This document shows positions 33,201-40,892 of a stretch of DNA of 64,000 nt, in pieces. Under the pieces are notes generated by a model that worked only from the letters and a program-made list of their open reading frames with translations, was not told the DNA's origin and did not search any database. The stretch lies in the NCBI RefSeq assembly GCF_007828955.1, contig NZ_VIVR01000001.1:4774001-4838000 (forward strand), read 5' to 3'. The stretch is from Kitasatospora atroaurantiaca. GTDB taxonomy: Bacteria; Actinomycetota; Actinomycetes; Streptomycetales; Streptomycetaceae. A program made the position numbers and the translations under genes. Each line of letters starts with the position of its first letter. The stretch's first letter is position 1.

Positions 33201-33705
33201 CGTCCTGGAACGCGGCCGCACCACCGTCGCCACCGAGCACGGCTTCGACCTCACCCTCCCGGTCGGCGGGATCAACGTCCGGATCCGGGGCTCGATGGAC
33301 CGGGTGGAGCAGGACGAGATCGGCCGGGCGTACGTGGTCGACTTCAAGACCGGCAAGCAGATCCCCACCGAGAAGTCGCTGCCCGAGCACAAGCAGCTGG
33401 CGGTCTACCAGCTCGCCGTACGCGGCGGGGCGCTCGCCGGGCTGCCCGGCTTCGAGGACGGCGCGGAGACCGGCGGGGCCGAGCTGGTGCACCTGCGCGA
33501 GCCCGCCAAGGGGGACGCCGAGAGTCCCAAGGTGCAGCAGCAGGGGCCGCCGGACGGTGAGCCGTGGATCGAGAACCTGCTCGCCGACGCGGCGGGACGC
33601 GTGCTCGCCGAGCGCTTCGTCCCGTCGGCGGGGGACAACTGCACCCGCTGCTCGTTCCGCAGCAGCTGCTCGGCGCAGCGGGACGGCCGCCAACTGATCG
33701 ATTAG
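30250..33705 (+). CDS. adnA: UvrD-like helicase with Fe-S nuclease domain (AdnA-type), carrying an in-frame repeat insertion
   Basis: This 1151-aa protein is a superfamily 1 helicase fused to a RecB-type nuclease, predicted to resect double-strand breaks. Walker A AGPGTGKTT is at about 39-47, Walker B VDEYQDTD near 252, TAHRSKGLEW near 693, and motif VI FYVAATRAKERL. The nuclease has VDFKTGK near 1032 and an Fe-S cysteine set C902...C1131-x2-C1134-x5-C1140. GTG 30250 is preferred. The oddity is residues about 487-552: a complete copy of the dispersed palindrome (arms 31732-31765 and 31864-31897) lies in frame between LREEER and DELIREALAEPERL. The frame stays open and all downstream motifs are intact. 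The name AdnA rests on gene order and domains. Confidence 0.88.
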   Translation: MTSPFRLVRSPLAQPAPPMLDAYQRAVAEHAGGPLLVLAGPGTGKTTTLVESVVRRIESGTDPERILVLTFSRKAAMELRDRMTARLGSSRVSPQATTFHSFCYALLRAHQDPESYAEPLRLLSGPEQDVMVRELLAGGAEDAKLGIGRISWPLDLRACLTTRGFADEVRAVLARSRELGLGEAELARFADGVQRPDWAAAAHFLADYLDVLDLRGVLDYAELVHRAVLLAERPEVGAELRQRYEVVFVDEYQDTDPSQVRLLRQLAGGGRDLVAVGDPDQSIYAFRGADINGILDFPQSFPQADGRPAEVKVLRVSRRSGAVLLAATRELARRMPMGRLPADKLAQHRALLPSREGGKVEVYTYPTPGTELDSIADLLRRAHLEDGVPWGEMAVLVRAGSRSIPGVRRALSAAGVPLEIDGDDLPLREEPAVAPLLLALRVCAQPAEACTAELARTLLTGPLGGLDGSDLRRLGRALREEERQALRQSSQLHHQGREELRETEDLFPELDLLAATGHPETALRDRVPPEVGEAVTAGDLPSRAVPRAPGGGPVRSADELIREALAEPERLVAMDPLYARRARDLGVLLRKVRELLAGGGSAEDALWELWDGSRRWRERLERSALRGGAAGRNADRDLDALCALFETAARAEEQVTGHRGALDLLAELEAQDIAADTLTVRAVRPEAVRLMTAHRSKGLEWRLVVVAGVQDGLWPDLRRRGSLLEADRIGRDGLAEPLSPSALLGEERRLFYVAATRAKERLIVTAVKAPAEDGDEPSRFLRELYREELDPRTGRVRSRTPQVTVEDVTHRPRRPLAVSALVAELRAVTVDPGRAPELRRAAAERLAQLAAATDEDGYPLVPAAHPDRWWGLVDRTDAPEPLRDATEPVRLSGSGLEQLENCSLQWFLDKDVKAASTTTAAQGFGNVVHALADEVGSGRTPADLAVLMERLDTVWDALAFDAPWKSHQEKDQARAALERFLHWHVLERGRTTVATEHGFDLTLPVGGINVRIRGSMDRVEQDEIGRAYVVDFKTGKQIPTEKSLPEHKQLAVYQLAVRGGALAGLPGFEDGAETGGAELVHLREPAKGDAESPKVQQQGPPDGEPWIENLLADAAGRVLAERFVPSAGDNCTRCSFRSSCSAQRDGRQLID
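31732..31897. repeat. dispersed palindrome, copy D, inside the adnA-type coding sequence
   Basis: The arms at 31732-31765 and 31864-31897 are 34 nt long with two mismatches, around a loop of about 98 nt. The left flank carries CAGTTGCAC, the mirror of the GTGCAACTGG flank of other copies. It is the best-preserved and longest copy in the window and is the only one within a gene. Confidence 0.9.
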
Positions 33706-33723
33706 CGGATCGGGCTAGCTGAT

Positions 33724-33801
33724 CAGGGGCGCGGGGAGCTGCGCTGGGCGGTAGGTGCGGCACCGTCGCTTCCGGTTTCGCGCAGTTCCCCGCGCCCTTG
33801 G
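33724..33801. repeat. dispersed palindrome, copy E (type I loop)
   Basis: Arms at about 33724-33751 and 33768-33801 flank a short loop. The left arm is degraded (GAGCTGCGCTGG) while the right arm is near consensus. It fills most of the gap between the adnA- and adnB-type genes, so it could affect their cotranscription. Confidence 0.82.
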
Positions 33802-33885
33802 AGACTGCAAGGCCGGCCGCGTGCCCGAAGGCGACCGTGCTCGGCTGGGCACCAGGTGTCGGCGGCAGCGGTTAGGTTGGTCGGC

Positions 33886-36800
33886 GTGCGATCCGTGCTC
33901 ACCCACCCCGACCAGCTCAAGGAGCTGCTCGGCATTCCCTTCAACCGGGAGCAGATGCTGGCCATCGGCGCCCCGCTGGAGCCTGCCGTGATCGTCGCCG
34001 GTGCCGGGTCGGGCAAGACGACGGTGATGGCCGCCCGGGTGGTGTGGCTGGTCGGGTCGGGGGCCGTCCGGCCGGAGGAGGTGCTCGGGCTCACGTTCAC
34101 CAACAAGGCGGCCGGTGAGCTCGCCGAGCGGGTGCGGTCCGCGTTGCTCCGGGCCCAGGTGATCGAGACCGACGAGGAGTCCCTCGGTGAGCCGGAGATC
34201 TCCACGTACCACGCCTTCGCCGGGCGGCTCCTCAAGGAGCACGGCCTCCGGATCGGCATAGAGCCGGACGTCCGGCTGCTCGCCGACGCCACCCGCTTTC
34301 AGCTGGCCGCCAAGGTGCTGCGCTCCGCCCGGGGGCCGTTCCCCGCGCTGACCGGCGCCTTCTCCGGCCTGGTCGCGGACCTGATCGCGCTGGACAGCGA
34401 GCTGGCCGAGCACCTGGTGGAGCCGGCCGACCTGCGGACCTTCGACAGCGCCCTGCTCGACTCGCTGGCCACCGCCAAGCTCAGCAACGACGACCTTCGT
34501 GCTGTCCCGGTGACGGCCCGCGCCCGGCTGGAGCTGCTCCAGCTGGTCGAGGAGTACCGCCGTCGCAAAGGGGCGGCCGGGCTGATGGACTTCGGCGACC
34601 AGATAGCGGCCTCGGCCCGGCTCGCCCAGCAGCGGCCCGAGGTCGGCGAGCTGCTGCGGGCCCAGTACCGGGTGGTCCTGCTGGACGAGTACCAGGACAC
34701 CTCGGTCGCTCAGCGCCTGATGCTCGCCGGGCTCTTCGGGGCACCCTCCGGCCACCCGGTCACCGCAGTCGGCGACCCCTGCCAGGCCATCTACGGCTGG
34801 CGCGGGGCCTCCGTGGCCAACCTGGACGACTTCCCCGAGCACTTCCCGCGCCGCGACGGCTCCCCGGCCGTCCGCTACTCGCTCAGCGAGAACCGCCGCA
34901 GCGGCGGCCGCCTGCTCGCCTTCGCGAACGAGCTCGCCGTGCCGCTGCGCGACATGCACCAGGGCGTCGAGGCGCTCCGTCCGGCCCCCGGCGCCGAGCA
35001 GGAGGGCTTCGTACGCTGCGCCCTGCTGCCCACCCATGCCGAGGAGATCGACTGGCTGGCCGACTCGATCGCCCACCTGGTCCTCACCGGGACCGCCCCG
35101 GGCCGGATCGCCGTGCTCTGCCGGGGCGGCGTGGCCTTCCCCGACATCCACGCGGCGCTGGTCGCCCGCGAGGTCCCGGTCGAGGTGGTGGGCCTCGGCG
35201 GGCTGCTGCAGCTGCCCGAGGTGGCCGACCTGGTCTCCGTCTGCGAGGTGCTGCAGGACCCGACCGCCAACGCGGCCCTGGTCCGCCTGCTGATCGGCCC
35301 GCGCTGGCGGATCGGCCCGCGTGACCTCGCCCTGCTGGGCCGCCGCGCGACCCAGCTGGTCCGCACCGGCGGCCCGGAGGGCGTGGACGCGCTGGCCGCC
35401 GCCGTAGCGGAGACCGACCCCACCGAGGTGGTCTCGCTCTCCGACGCGCTGGAGACCTTCCTCGACGCCGAGCAGCCCGACGAGCTGCCGTTCTCCCCGG
35501 AGGCCCGGGTCCGTTTCGCCAGGCTCGCCCAGGAGGTCCGCGAGCTGCGCCGCTCGCTGGCCGAGCCGCTGATGGACGTACTGCACCGGGTCCTCACGGT
35601 GACCGGCCTGGAGGTCGAGCTCTCCGCCTCCCCGCTCGCCCTGGCCGCCCGGCGGCGGGAGACGCTGCACAGCTTCCTGGACATCGCCGCCGGGTTCGCC
35701 GACCTGGACGGGGACCCGGGGCTCGCCGCCTTCCTGGCCTTCCTGCGCGCCGCTCAGGAGTACGAGCGCGGCCTGGACAACAGCCTCCCCGGCGGCGAGG
35801 ACACCGTGAAGGTGCTGACCGCCCACAAGTCCAAGGGCCTGGAGTGGGACGTGGTCGCCGTCCCCGGCCTGGTCAAGGACACCTTCCCGAGCGGCAAGGG
35901 CCGCGAGCGCTGGACGAGTACCAAGAGGGTGCTCCCGCACCTCCTGCGCGGTGACGCGGCCACCCTGCCCGACATCGCGGCCTGGGCCCCGAAGGAGATG
36001 GGCCTGTTCAAGAAGGAGATGGCCGCCCACTCGCAGACCGAGGAGCTGCGCCTCGGCTATGTCGCCTTCACCCGCCCCCGCTCGCTGCTGCTGGCCTCCG
36101 GCCACTGGTGGGGGCCGAGCCAGAAGCGCCGGCGCGGCCCGTCGAGTTTCCTGAAGGCGCTGTCCGAGCACTGCGGGCAGCCGGGCTGCGGCGAGGTCGA
36201 GCAGTGGGCCGAGGCGCCGCTTCCGGACGCGGAGAACCCGGCGCTGACCGCCACCGTCGAGACCCCGTGGCCGCTGCCGCTGGACCCGGCCGCCCAGTCC
36301 GCCCGGCGCCGGGTCGCCGAGGTGGTGCAGCGCAGGCTGGCCGGGGAGGGTGCCCCCGAGCCGGAGCGGCTGGCGATCGAGGACCAGCGGCAGGTCGATT
36401 CCTGGGATCGCGATCTCACCGCCCTGCTGGGCGAGTTGGAGCGGTCCCGGCGGGCGGTGCGTGAAGTCCCGCTGCCGGCCTCGATGTCGGCCTCCCAGCT
36501 GATGCGCCTGGCCGCCGATCCGGACGGCTTCGCCCGCGAACTGGCCCGCCCGATGCCGCGTGCGCCGCAGCCGGCCGCCCGCCGGGGCACCCGTTTCCAC
36601 GCCTGGGTGCAGTCCAGGATCGAGCCGCTGATGCTGATCGAGCCCGGCGCGCTGCCGGGTGTGGACGACGACGGGATCGAGGACGAGCGCGATCTGGAGC
36701 GGCTCAAGGAGGCCTTCCTGCGCAGCCCGTACGCACACCGGACGCCGTACCGGGTCGAGGCGCCGTTCCAGTTGGTGCTGGCGGGCCGGGTGGTGCGCGG

Positions 36801-37077
36801 CCGGATCGATGCGGTCTACCGGGAGCGTGACGGTGGCTCAGGGTCACCGTCCTCGTCACACTACGAGGTCGTCGACTGGAAGACCCACCGGGAGGAGACG
36901 GCCGATCCGCTGCAGCTCGCCATCTACCGGGTCGCCTGGGCCGAGCAGATGGGTGTGGAGCCGGAGCAGGTCACGGCTTCGTTTCTATACGTCCGCAGTG
37001 GGCGTGTCGAAAGACCCTCAGGACTTCCTGACCGAAAAGAGTTGACCAGGCTTCTGATCGGGAATAGTGAAGAATGA
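33886..37077 (+). CDS. adnB: UvrD-like helicase-nuclease (AdnB-type)
   Basis: The 1063-aa protein is the second SF1 helicase-nuclease of the pair. It has Walker A AGAGSGKTT at about 39-47, Walker B LLDEYQDTS near 265, TAHKSKGLEWDVV near 645, motif VI LGYVAFTRPRSLLL, and a C-terminal RecB-like nuclease core with FHAWVQSR and VVDWKTHREE near 993. It lacks the Fe-S cysteine set of its partner. In mycobacteria AdnA and AdnB form one heterodimeric motor-nuclease. GTG 33886 is chosen as a compact start but GTG 33856 is possible; neither has a strong ribosome site. Repeat copy E separates it from the first subunit gene. Confidence 0.88.
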   Translation: MRSVLTHPDQLKELLGIPFNREQMLAIGAPLEPAVIVAGAGSGKTTVMAARVVWLVGSGAVRPEEVLGLTFTNKAAGELAERVRSALLRAQVIETDEESLGEPEISTYHAFAGRLLKEHGLRIGIEPDVRLLADATRFQLAAKVLRSARGPFPALTGAFSGLVADLIALDSELAEHLVEPADLRTFDSALLDSLATAKLSNDDLRAVPVTARARLELLQLVEEYRRRKGAAGLMDFGDQIAASARLAQQRPEVGELLRAQYRVVLLDEYQDTSVAQRLMLAGLFGAPSGHPVTAVGDPCQAIYGWRGASVANLDDFPEHFPRRDGSPAVRYSLSENRRSGGRLLAFANELAVPLRDMHQGVEALRPAPGAEQEGFVRCALLPTHAEEIDWLADSIAHLVLTGTAPGRIAVLCRGGVAFPDIHAALVAREVPVEVVGLGGLLQLPEVADLVSVCEVLQDPTANAALVRLLIGPRWRIGPRDLALLGRRATQLVRTGGPEGVDALAAAVAETDPTEVVSLSDALETFLDAEQPDELPFSPEARVRFARLAQEVRELRRSLAEPLMDVLHRVLTVTGLEVELSASPLALAARRRETLHSFLDIAAGFADLDGDPGLAAFLAFLRAAQEYERGLDNSLPGGEDTVKVLTAHKSKGLEWDVVAVPGLVKDTFPSGKGRERWTSTKRVLPHLLRGDAATLPDIAAWAPKEMGLFKKEMAAHSQTEELRLGYVAFTRPRSLLLASGHWWGPSQKRRRGPSSFLKALSEHCGQPGCGEVEQWAEAPLPDAENPALTATVETPWPLPLDPAAQSARRRVAEVVQRRLAGEGAPEPERLAIEDQRQVDSWDRDLTALLGELERSRRAVREVPLPASMSASQLMRLAADPDGFARELARPMPRAPQPAARRGTRFHAWVQSRIEPLMLIEPGALPGVDDDGIEDERDLERLKEAFLRSPYAHRTPYRVEAPFQLVLAGRVVRGRIDAVYRERDGGSGSPSSSHYEVVDWKTHREETADPLQLAIYRVAWAEQMGVEPEQVTASFLYVRSGRVERPSGLPDRKELTRLLIGNSEE

Positions 37078-37268
37078 GTCACTCAGAGCATCCAAGTCGT
37101 CACAGGATCGCGCGAAACCTGAGCACTGCGCACTTTTCGCGCCTATTGTGGGGTCGGTAACCGGTCACCCCCGGACCCCGGCCACCCGCGAGGACCGTAG
37201 TTCCTCACCCTCAGTCATCACCGCAGGTGTCCCCTGGCACCGGCCACCTTCTGCTGGAGAGACCGAAG

Positions 37269-38456
37269 TTGAGCGCGACCGGATGGATCAGAGAGCGGCT
37301 GGCGGGGCCGACCCCGGGAGCCGTTCCAGGCACGGTTACGGGCACGTGGCCGAGGACCGCCCTCGCGCTGCCGTTCATCGGCATGCTCCTGGTCGTCTCC
37401 CTCGACTACTTCAGCAACACCGAGGTGACGGTCGAACCGGCCCTCACCGCAGTTCCCGCGCTGGCCGCCGTGGTCAGCCGGCGCACCTGGTACCCGCTGT
37501 TCATCGGCCTGTTGACCGAGGCCGCCGCCTTCCTGATGGCCGTCTACAACGAGGTGCTCGGCGAGTCCGTGCACAGTGCGACGGTCTTCGCGATCGCCCT
37601 GGTCGCCGGGATCGGCTGGGTCAGCGCGACCCTGCGGGTCCGTCAGGAGCAGGCACTGGCCGACGCCCAACTGGTCGCCGAGATCGCCCGCCGGGTGCTG
37701 CTGCGCTCCGTCCCCGACCGGGTCGGCAGCGTCCGGGCCGCCGTGCACTACGCGGCCGCGGCCGAGCACGCCAGCATCGGGGGCGACCTCTACGAGGTGG
37801 TCAACACCCGGCACGGGGTGCGCGCGGTGGTCGGCGACGTCCGGGGCAAGGGCCTCAACGCCGTGGAGACGGCGGCCGCCGTGCTCGGGGCGTTCCGGGA
37901 GGCCGCCCACCAGGAGCCCTCCCTGCAGAAGGTGGCCGGCTGGCTGGCCGTCAGTCTGGACCGCGCCCTGCACGAGAACGACCACCCGGGCGTGGAGGAG
38001 GAGTTCGTCACCCTCGTCCTGATCGGCGTCTGCCCCGACGGCACCGCCGAGATCGTCAACTGCGGACACCCCGCCCCGCTTCTGCTCCGTACCGGCGAGC
38101 CGGTACGGGCGCTGGAGCTGGACGAGACCGTCCCGCCGCTCGGGGTGCTCGACCCGGCCGACGTCAGCCCGCCCGTCCAGCGGGTGAAGGTCCAACCCGG
38201 CGACCGTGTCCTGCTCTTCACCGACGGGGTGATCGAGGCCCGCGACCACCGCGGCGCCTTCTACCCGCTGGCGGAGCGGCTCCCGCACTGCGCCGTCGGC
38301 GGCCCGGTCGAGGTGCTGCACCGGCTGCACGACGACGTCGTCCGCCATGTCGGCCGCAAGCTGGGCGACGATGCCGCCATGCTGCTCCTCCAGTACGAGC
38401 CCATCGTGCCGCAACTCCCGCACCAGAACGGCCAGCAGGCGCTGACTACAGGCTGA
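37269..38456 (+). CDS. membrane-anchored PP2C-type (RsbU/SpoIIE) phosphatase
   Basis: The 395-aa protein has about four N-terminal transmembrane helices (about 30-130), then a short helical linker and a SpoIIE/RsbU phosphatase domain. The metal-binding motifs are GGDLYEVV, VGDVRGKG, FTDGVIEAR and the closing GDDAAMLLLQY. Such enzymes dephosphorylate anti-anti-sigma factors in response to a membrane signal. TTG 37269 is preferred because GGAGAG lies about 9 nt upstream; GTG 37227 is an alternative. The last 11 bases overlap the convergent endonuclease gene. Confidence 0.9.
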   Translation: MSATGWIRERLAGPTPGAVPGTVTGTWPRTALALPFIGMLLVVSLDYFSNTEVTVEPALTAVPALAAVVSRRTWYPLFIGLLTEAAAFLMAVYNEVLGESVHSATVFAIALVAGIGWVSATLRVRQEQALADAQLVAEIARRVLLRSVPDRVGSVRAAVHYAAAAEHASIGGDLYEVVNTRHGVRAVVGDVRGKGLNAVETAAAVLGAFREAAHQEPSLQKVAGWLAVSLDRALHENDHPGVEEEFVTLVLIGVCPDGTAEIVNCGHPAPLLLRTGEPVRALELDETVPPLGVLDPADVSPPVQRVKVQPGDRVLLFTDGVIEARDHRGAFYPLAERLPHCAVGGPVEVLHRLHDDVVRHVGRKLGDDAAMLLLQYEPIVPQLPHQNGQQALTTG

Positions 38457-39417
38457 CCTCGACCACCAGCGGGCGGTGGTCCGAAACGGCCGCGTGCGGC
38501 GCGGCCGCCGGGCCGACGGCCGCGCGTGGCACGCCTATCGCGAGCACGTGGTCGAACTGCACGGCCGGCCGGTGCGAGGGGTAGGTCGGCGTCTTCGCCA
38601 GGTCGTACCAGCCCTGCAGTCGCGGGCGCGGCTCGCGCACCCGGCGCCGGCGCGGACCCGGTTGGGCCGCCCGGGCCCGCCGGGCCACCCGCAGGTCCCG
38701 CACGCGATCACGCCGGGTCTCGGGATCCAGTGCCGCCGCGCCGCCGAGCACCGTCCGCGGAACCGCGCCGATCAGGTTGAAGTCGCCGAGCACCAGGTAC
38801 GGCTTCGGCAGGTCCGCGATCCAGCGGCGGATTGCGGCCAGCTGTGCCATGTTCCAGCCCGGCACGAAGGACAGGTGCGTCGCGACCACCGTGAACTGCC
38901 CGTGCTCACCCTGCAGTACGGCGGCCACCGCAGCGCGCGGCTCGTCCGGTACGGGGGTCAGCCCGCGCCGCCCGGCCACCCGCAGGGGCAGCCCGAACGG
39001 CGCCGGGGCGAACCGGCGGGCCCGCCAGTGGTGCACCGGCAGCCGGGTGAGCAGCGCGGTGCCGTACGAGGGCAGCTCGGTGGCGGTGCCCACCTCGCCG
39101 GGCCCGTAGACCTGCAGGCCGGGGACGGAGGGGTCGGGCACCCAGCCGGCCAGCGGTGCCGGGCGGCCGTGCAGGGCTGCGGCGAAGCGCCAGTCGGCGG
39201 CGCCCATCGCCTTCGCGGCAACGGCGGTCTGGTCGACGAACCCGGAGCGCTCCTGGTGGCGGTCGACCTCCTGGATCGCCAGTACGTCCGCGTCCAGTTC
39301 GGTGATCGCCTCGGCGAGAGGGTCGGCGGCCTCGGGAGGGTAGGGCAGCGGGCTGCCGTCGGCGGCCAGGGGCTGACCGTGCAACAGGTTGAAGGTGGCG
39401 ATGCGCAGCTGGCTCAC
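38446..39417 (-). CDS. endonuclease/exonuclease/phosphatase-family protein
   Basis: The 323-aa protein has the EEP fold motifs: ATFNLLHG near the start, IQEVDRHQ (metal-binding Glu), VATHLSF, VLGDFNLIG and the closing SDHRPLVVEV (catalytic Asp-His). It hydrolyses a phosphodiester or phosphomonoester of unknown identity; there is no signal peptide. GTG 39417 gives a start at the first strand. It is divergent from padR with 61 bp between the starts, so the PadR operator could also affect it. Confidence 0.88.
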   Translation of the reverse strand: MSQLRIATFNLLHGQPLAADGSPLPYPPEAADPLAEAITELDADVLAIQEVDRHQERSGFVDQTAVAAKAMGAADWRFAAALHGRPAPLAGWVPDPSVPGLQVYGPGEVGTATELPSYGTALLTRLPVHHWRARRFAPAPFGLPLRVAGRRGLTPVPDEPRAAVAAVLQGEHGQFTVVATHLSFVPGWNMAQLAAIRRWIADLPKPYLVLGDFNLIGAVPRTVLGGAAALDPETRRDRVRDLRVARRARAAQPGPRRRRVREPRPRLQGWYDLAKTPTYPSHRPAVQFDHVLAIGVPRAAVGPAAAPHAAVSDHRPLVVEVSL

Positions 39418-39456
39418 ACTGCACGACGGTACCCGCTGCGCTTGTGACCCTCGGGC

Positions 39457-39480
39457 ATACCGGGTATACATACTCGGTAT
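39457..39480 (+). promoter_or_regulatory. PadR-type operator overlapping the padR start codon
   Basis: ATACCGGGTAT (39457-39467) and ATACTCGGTAT (39470-39480) form an inverted repeat with one mismatch and a two-base spacer. The right half includes the first two bases of the ATG (39479) and the TATAC core could serve as a promoter element, which would give tight autorepression of the padR-ABC-FtsX unit. Confidence 0.65.
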
Positions 39481-40090
39481 GTCCATCCGTCACGGCCTGC
39501 TCGCCCTGCTCGACCAGGGCCCGCGCTACGGCTACCAGCTCCGCACCGAGTTCGAGGCCCGTACGGGCGCGACCTGGCCACTCAACGTCGGCCAGGTCTA
39601 CACCACGCTGGGCCGCCTGGAGAGGGACGGTCTGGTCGCGCCGCACGGTGAGGACGACGAGGGCCACCAGTTCTACGCCGTCACCGAGGCAGGACGCGCG
39701 GAACTGCGCAACTGGTTCGACACCCCGGTGCCCCGGACCAACCCGCCGCGCGACGAACTGGCGATCAAGCTGGCGATGGCCGTCACCGTTCCGGGCGTGG
39801 ACGTCGCCGCAGTCGTCCAGTCGCAGCGCCGGCACAGCATGAAGGCACTCCAGGACTACACCCGGCTCAAGGGCCAGGCACTCGCCGCCGACGCGGGCCG
39901 TCAGGCCGACCTGGCCTGGCTGCTGGTGCTGGAGCAGCTGATCTTCCAGACCGAGGCGGAGATCCGCTGGCTGGACCACTGCGAGACCCGTCTCGCGCAG
40001 CACCGGCAGCAGCCCGAGCCGCCCACGCCGGGGCAGAACCAGGCGCCCGCCGAGAGCTCGGCCAAGCCGCGCCGCCGCACCCGAATCTGA
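39479..40090 (+). CDS. PadR-family transcriptional regulator
   Basis: The 203-aa protein has an N-terminal winged helix (MSIRHGLLALLDQGPRYGYQLRTEFE ... NVGQVYTTLGRLERDGLV) and a C-terminal helical dimerisation domain (about 110-170), which is the PadR-s2 type. It probably represses itself and the ABC transporter 29 bp downstream; a palindrome overlaps its own start. The inducer is unknown; PadR regulators beside such exporters often respond to peptide antibiotics or drugs. Confidence 0.92.
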   Translation: MSIRHGLLALLDQGPRYGYQLRTEFEARTGATWPLNVGQVYTTLGRLERDGLVAPHGEDDEGHQFYAVTEAGRAELRNWFDTPVPRTNPPRDELAIKLAMAVTVPGVDVAAVVQSQRRHSMKALQDYTRLKGQALAADAGRQADLAWLLVLEQLIFQTEAEIRWLDHCETRLAQHRQQPEPPTPGQNQAPAESSAKPRRRTRI

Positions 40091-40118
40091 AGTCCACCGC
40101 ACGACAGCAGGGGGAAAG

Positions 40119-40892
40119 TTGACCACCTCTCAAGCGACCGCAGGCACCGACGTGGTGCTGCACCTGGAGCACGTCACCCGGGTCCACGGCCAGGGCGCCG
40201 CCGAGGTGCACGCCCTGCGCGGCGTCGACCTCAAGGTGCGCCCGGGCGAACTCGTCGCCGTGATGGGGCCCTCCGGCTCCGGCAAGTCCACCCTGCTCAC
40301 CCTGGCCGGCGGCCTGGACAGCCCGACCACCGGTCAGGTGCTGGTCGAGGGCGTCGCGCTCGGCGGGCTCTCGCGCAAGAAGCAGGCCCAGGTCCGCCGC
40401 CGGGCGATCGGTTACGTCTTCCAGGACTACAACCTGATCCCCGCGCTGACCGCCGCCGAGAACATCGCACTGCCCCGCGAACTGGACGGGATATCCAGCC
40501 GCGCCGCCCGCCGCGAGGCGATCACGGCCCTCGAGGAGCTCGGCATCGTCGAGCTCGCGGACCGCTTCCCCGACGACATGTCGGGCGGCCAGCAGCAGCG
40601 CGTCGCCATCGCCCGCGCCCTGATCGGCGACCGCCGCCTGGTGCTCGCCGACGAGCCGACCGGTGCGCTCGACTCCACCACCGGGGAGGCCGTCCTGGCC
40701 GTGCTGCGGGCCCGCTGCGACGCGGGTGCGGCCGCCATGATGGTCACCCACGAGGCCCGGCACGCGGCCTGGGCGGACCGGGTGGTGTTCCTCCGGGACG
40801 GCCGGATGGTCGACGAGAGCGTGAGCCAGGACGCCGCCGCCCTGCTGGTCAGTGCCGCCACCAACAGCATCAAGGGCCCGGTGGCCGAGTGA
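40119..40892 (+). CDS. ABC transporter ATP-binding protein (MacB/LolD type)
   Basis: The 257-aa ATPase has Walker A GPSGSGKS at 50-57, Q-loop FQDYNLIPALTA, signature MSGGQQQR and Walker B LVLADEPTGALDS. TTG 40119 follows an AGGGGGAAAG ribosome site. It overlaps the FtsX-type permease gene by four bases (GTGA), so both are made together. This class typically powers mechanotransmission or extrusion of antimicrobial peptides or lipoproteins rather than uptake. Confidence 0.93.
   Translation: MTTSQATAGTDVVLHLEHVTRVHGQGAAEVHALRGVDLKVRPGELVAVMGPSGSGKSTLLTLAGGLDSPTTGQVLVEGVALGGLSRKKQAQVRRRAIGYVFQDYNLIPALTAAENIALPRELDGISSRAARREAITALEELGIVELADRFPDDMSGGQQQRVAIARALIGDRRLVLADEPTGALDSTTGEAVLAVLRARCDAGAAAMMVTHEARHAAWADRVVFLRDGRMVDESVSQDAAALLVSAATNSIKGPVAE

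Noticed and set aside
30100..33693. 1197-codon open frame on the minus strand opposite the adnA-type gene
   Set aside because: It is the antiphase of a GC-rich gene; its composition (His/Gly/Arg/Gln-rich) has no domain, while the plus strand has all helicase motifs.
33715..36738. 1007-codon minus-strand frame opposite the adnB-type gene
   Set aside because: Same antiphase effect; the plus-strand gene has complete helicase and nuclease motifs.
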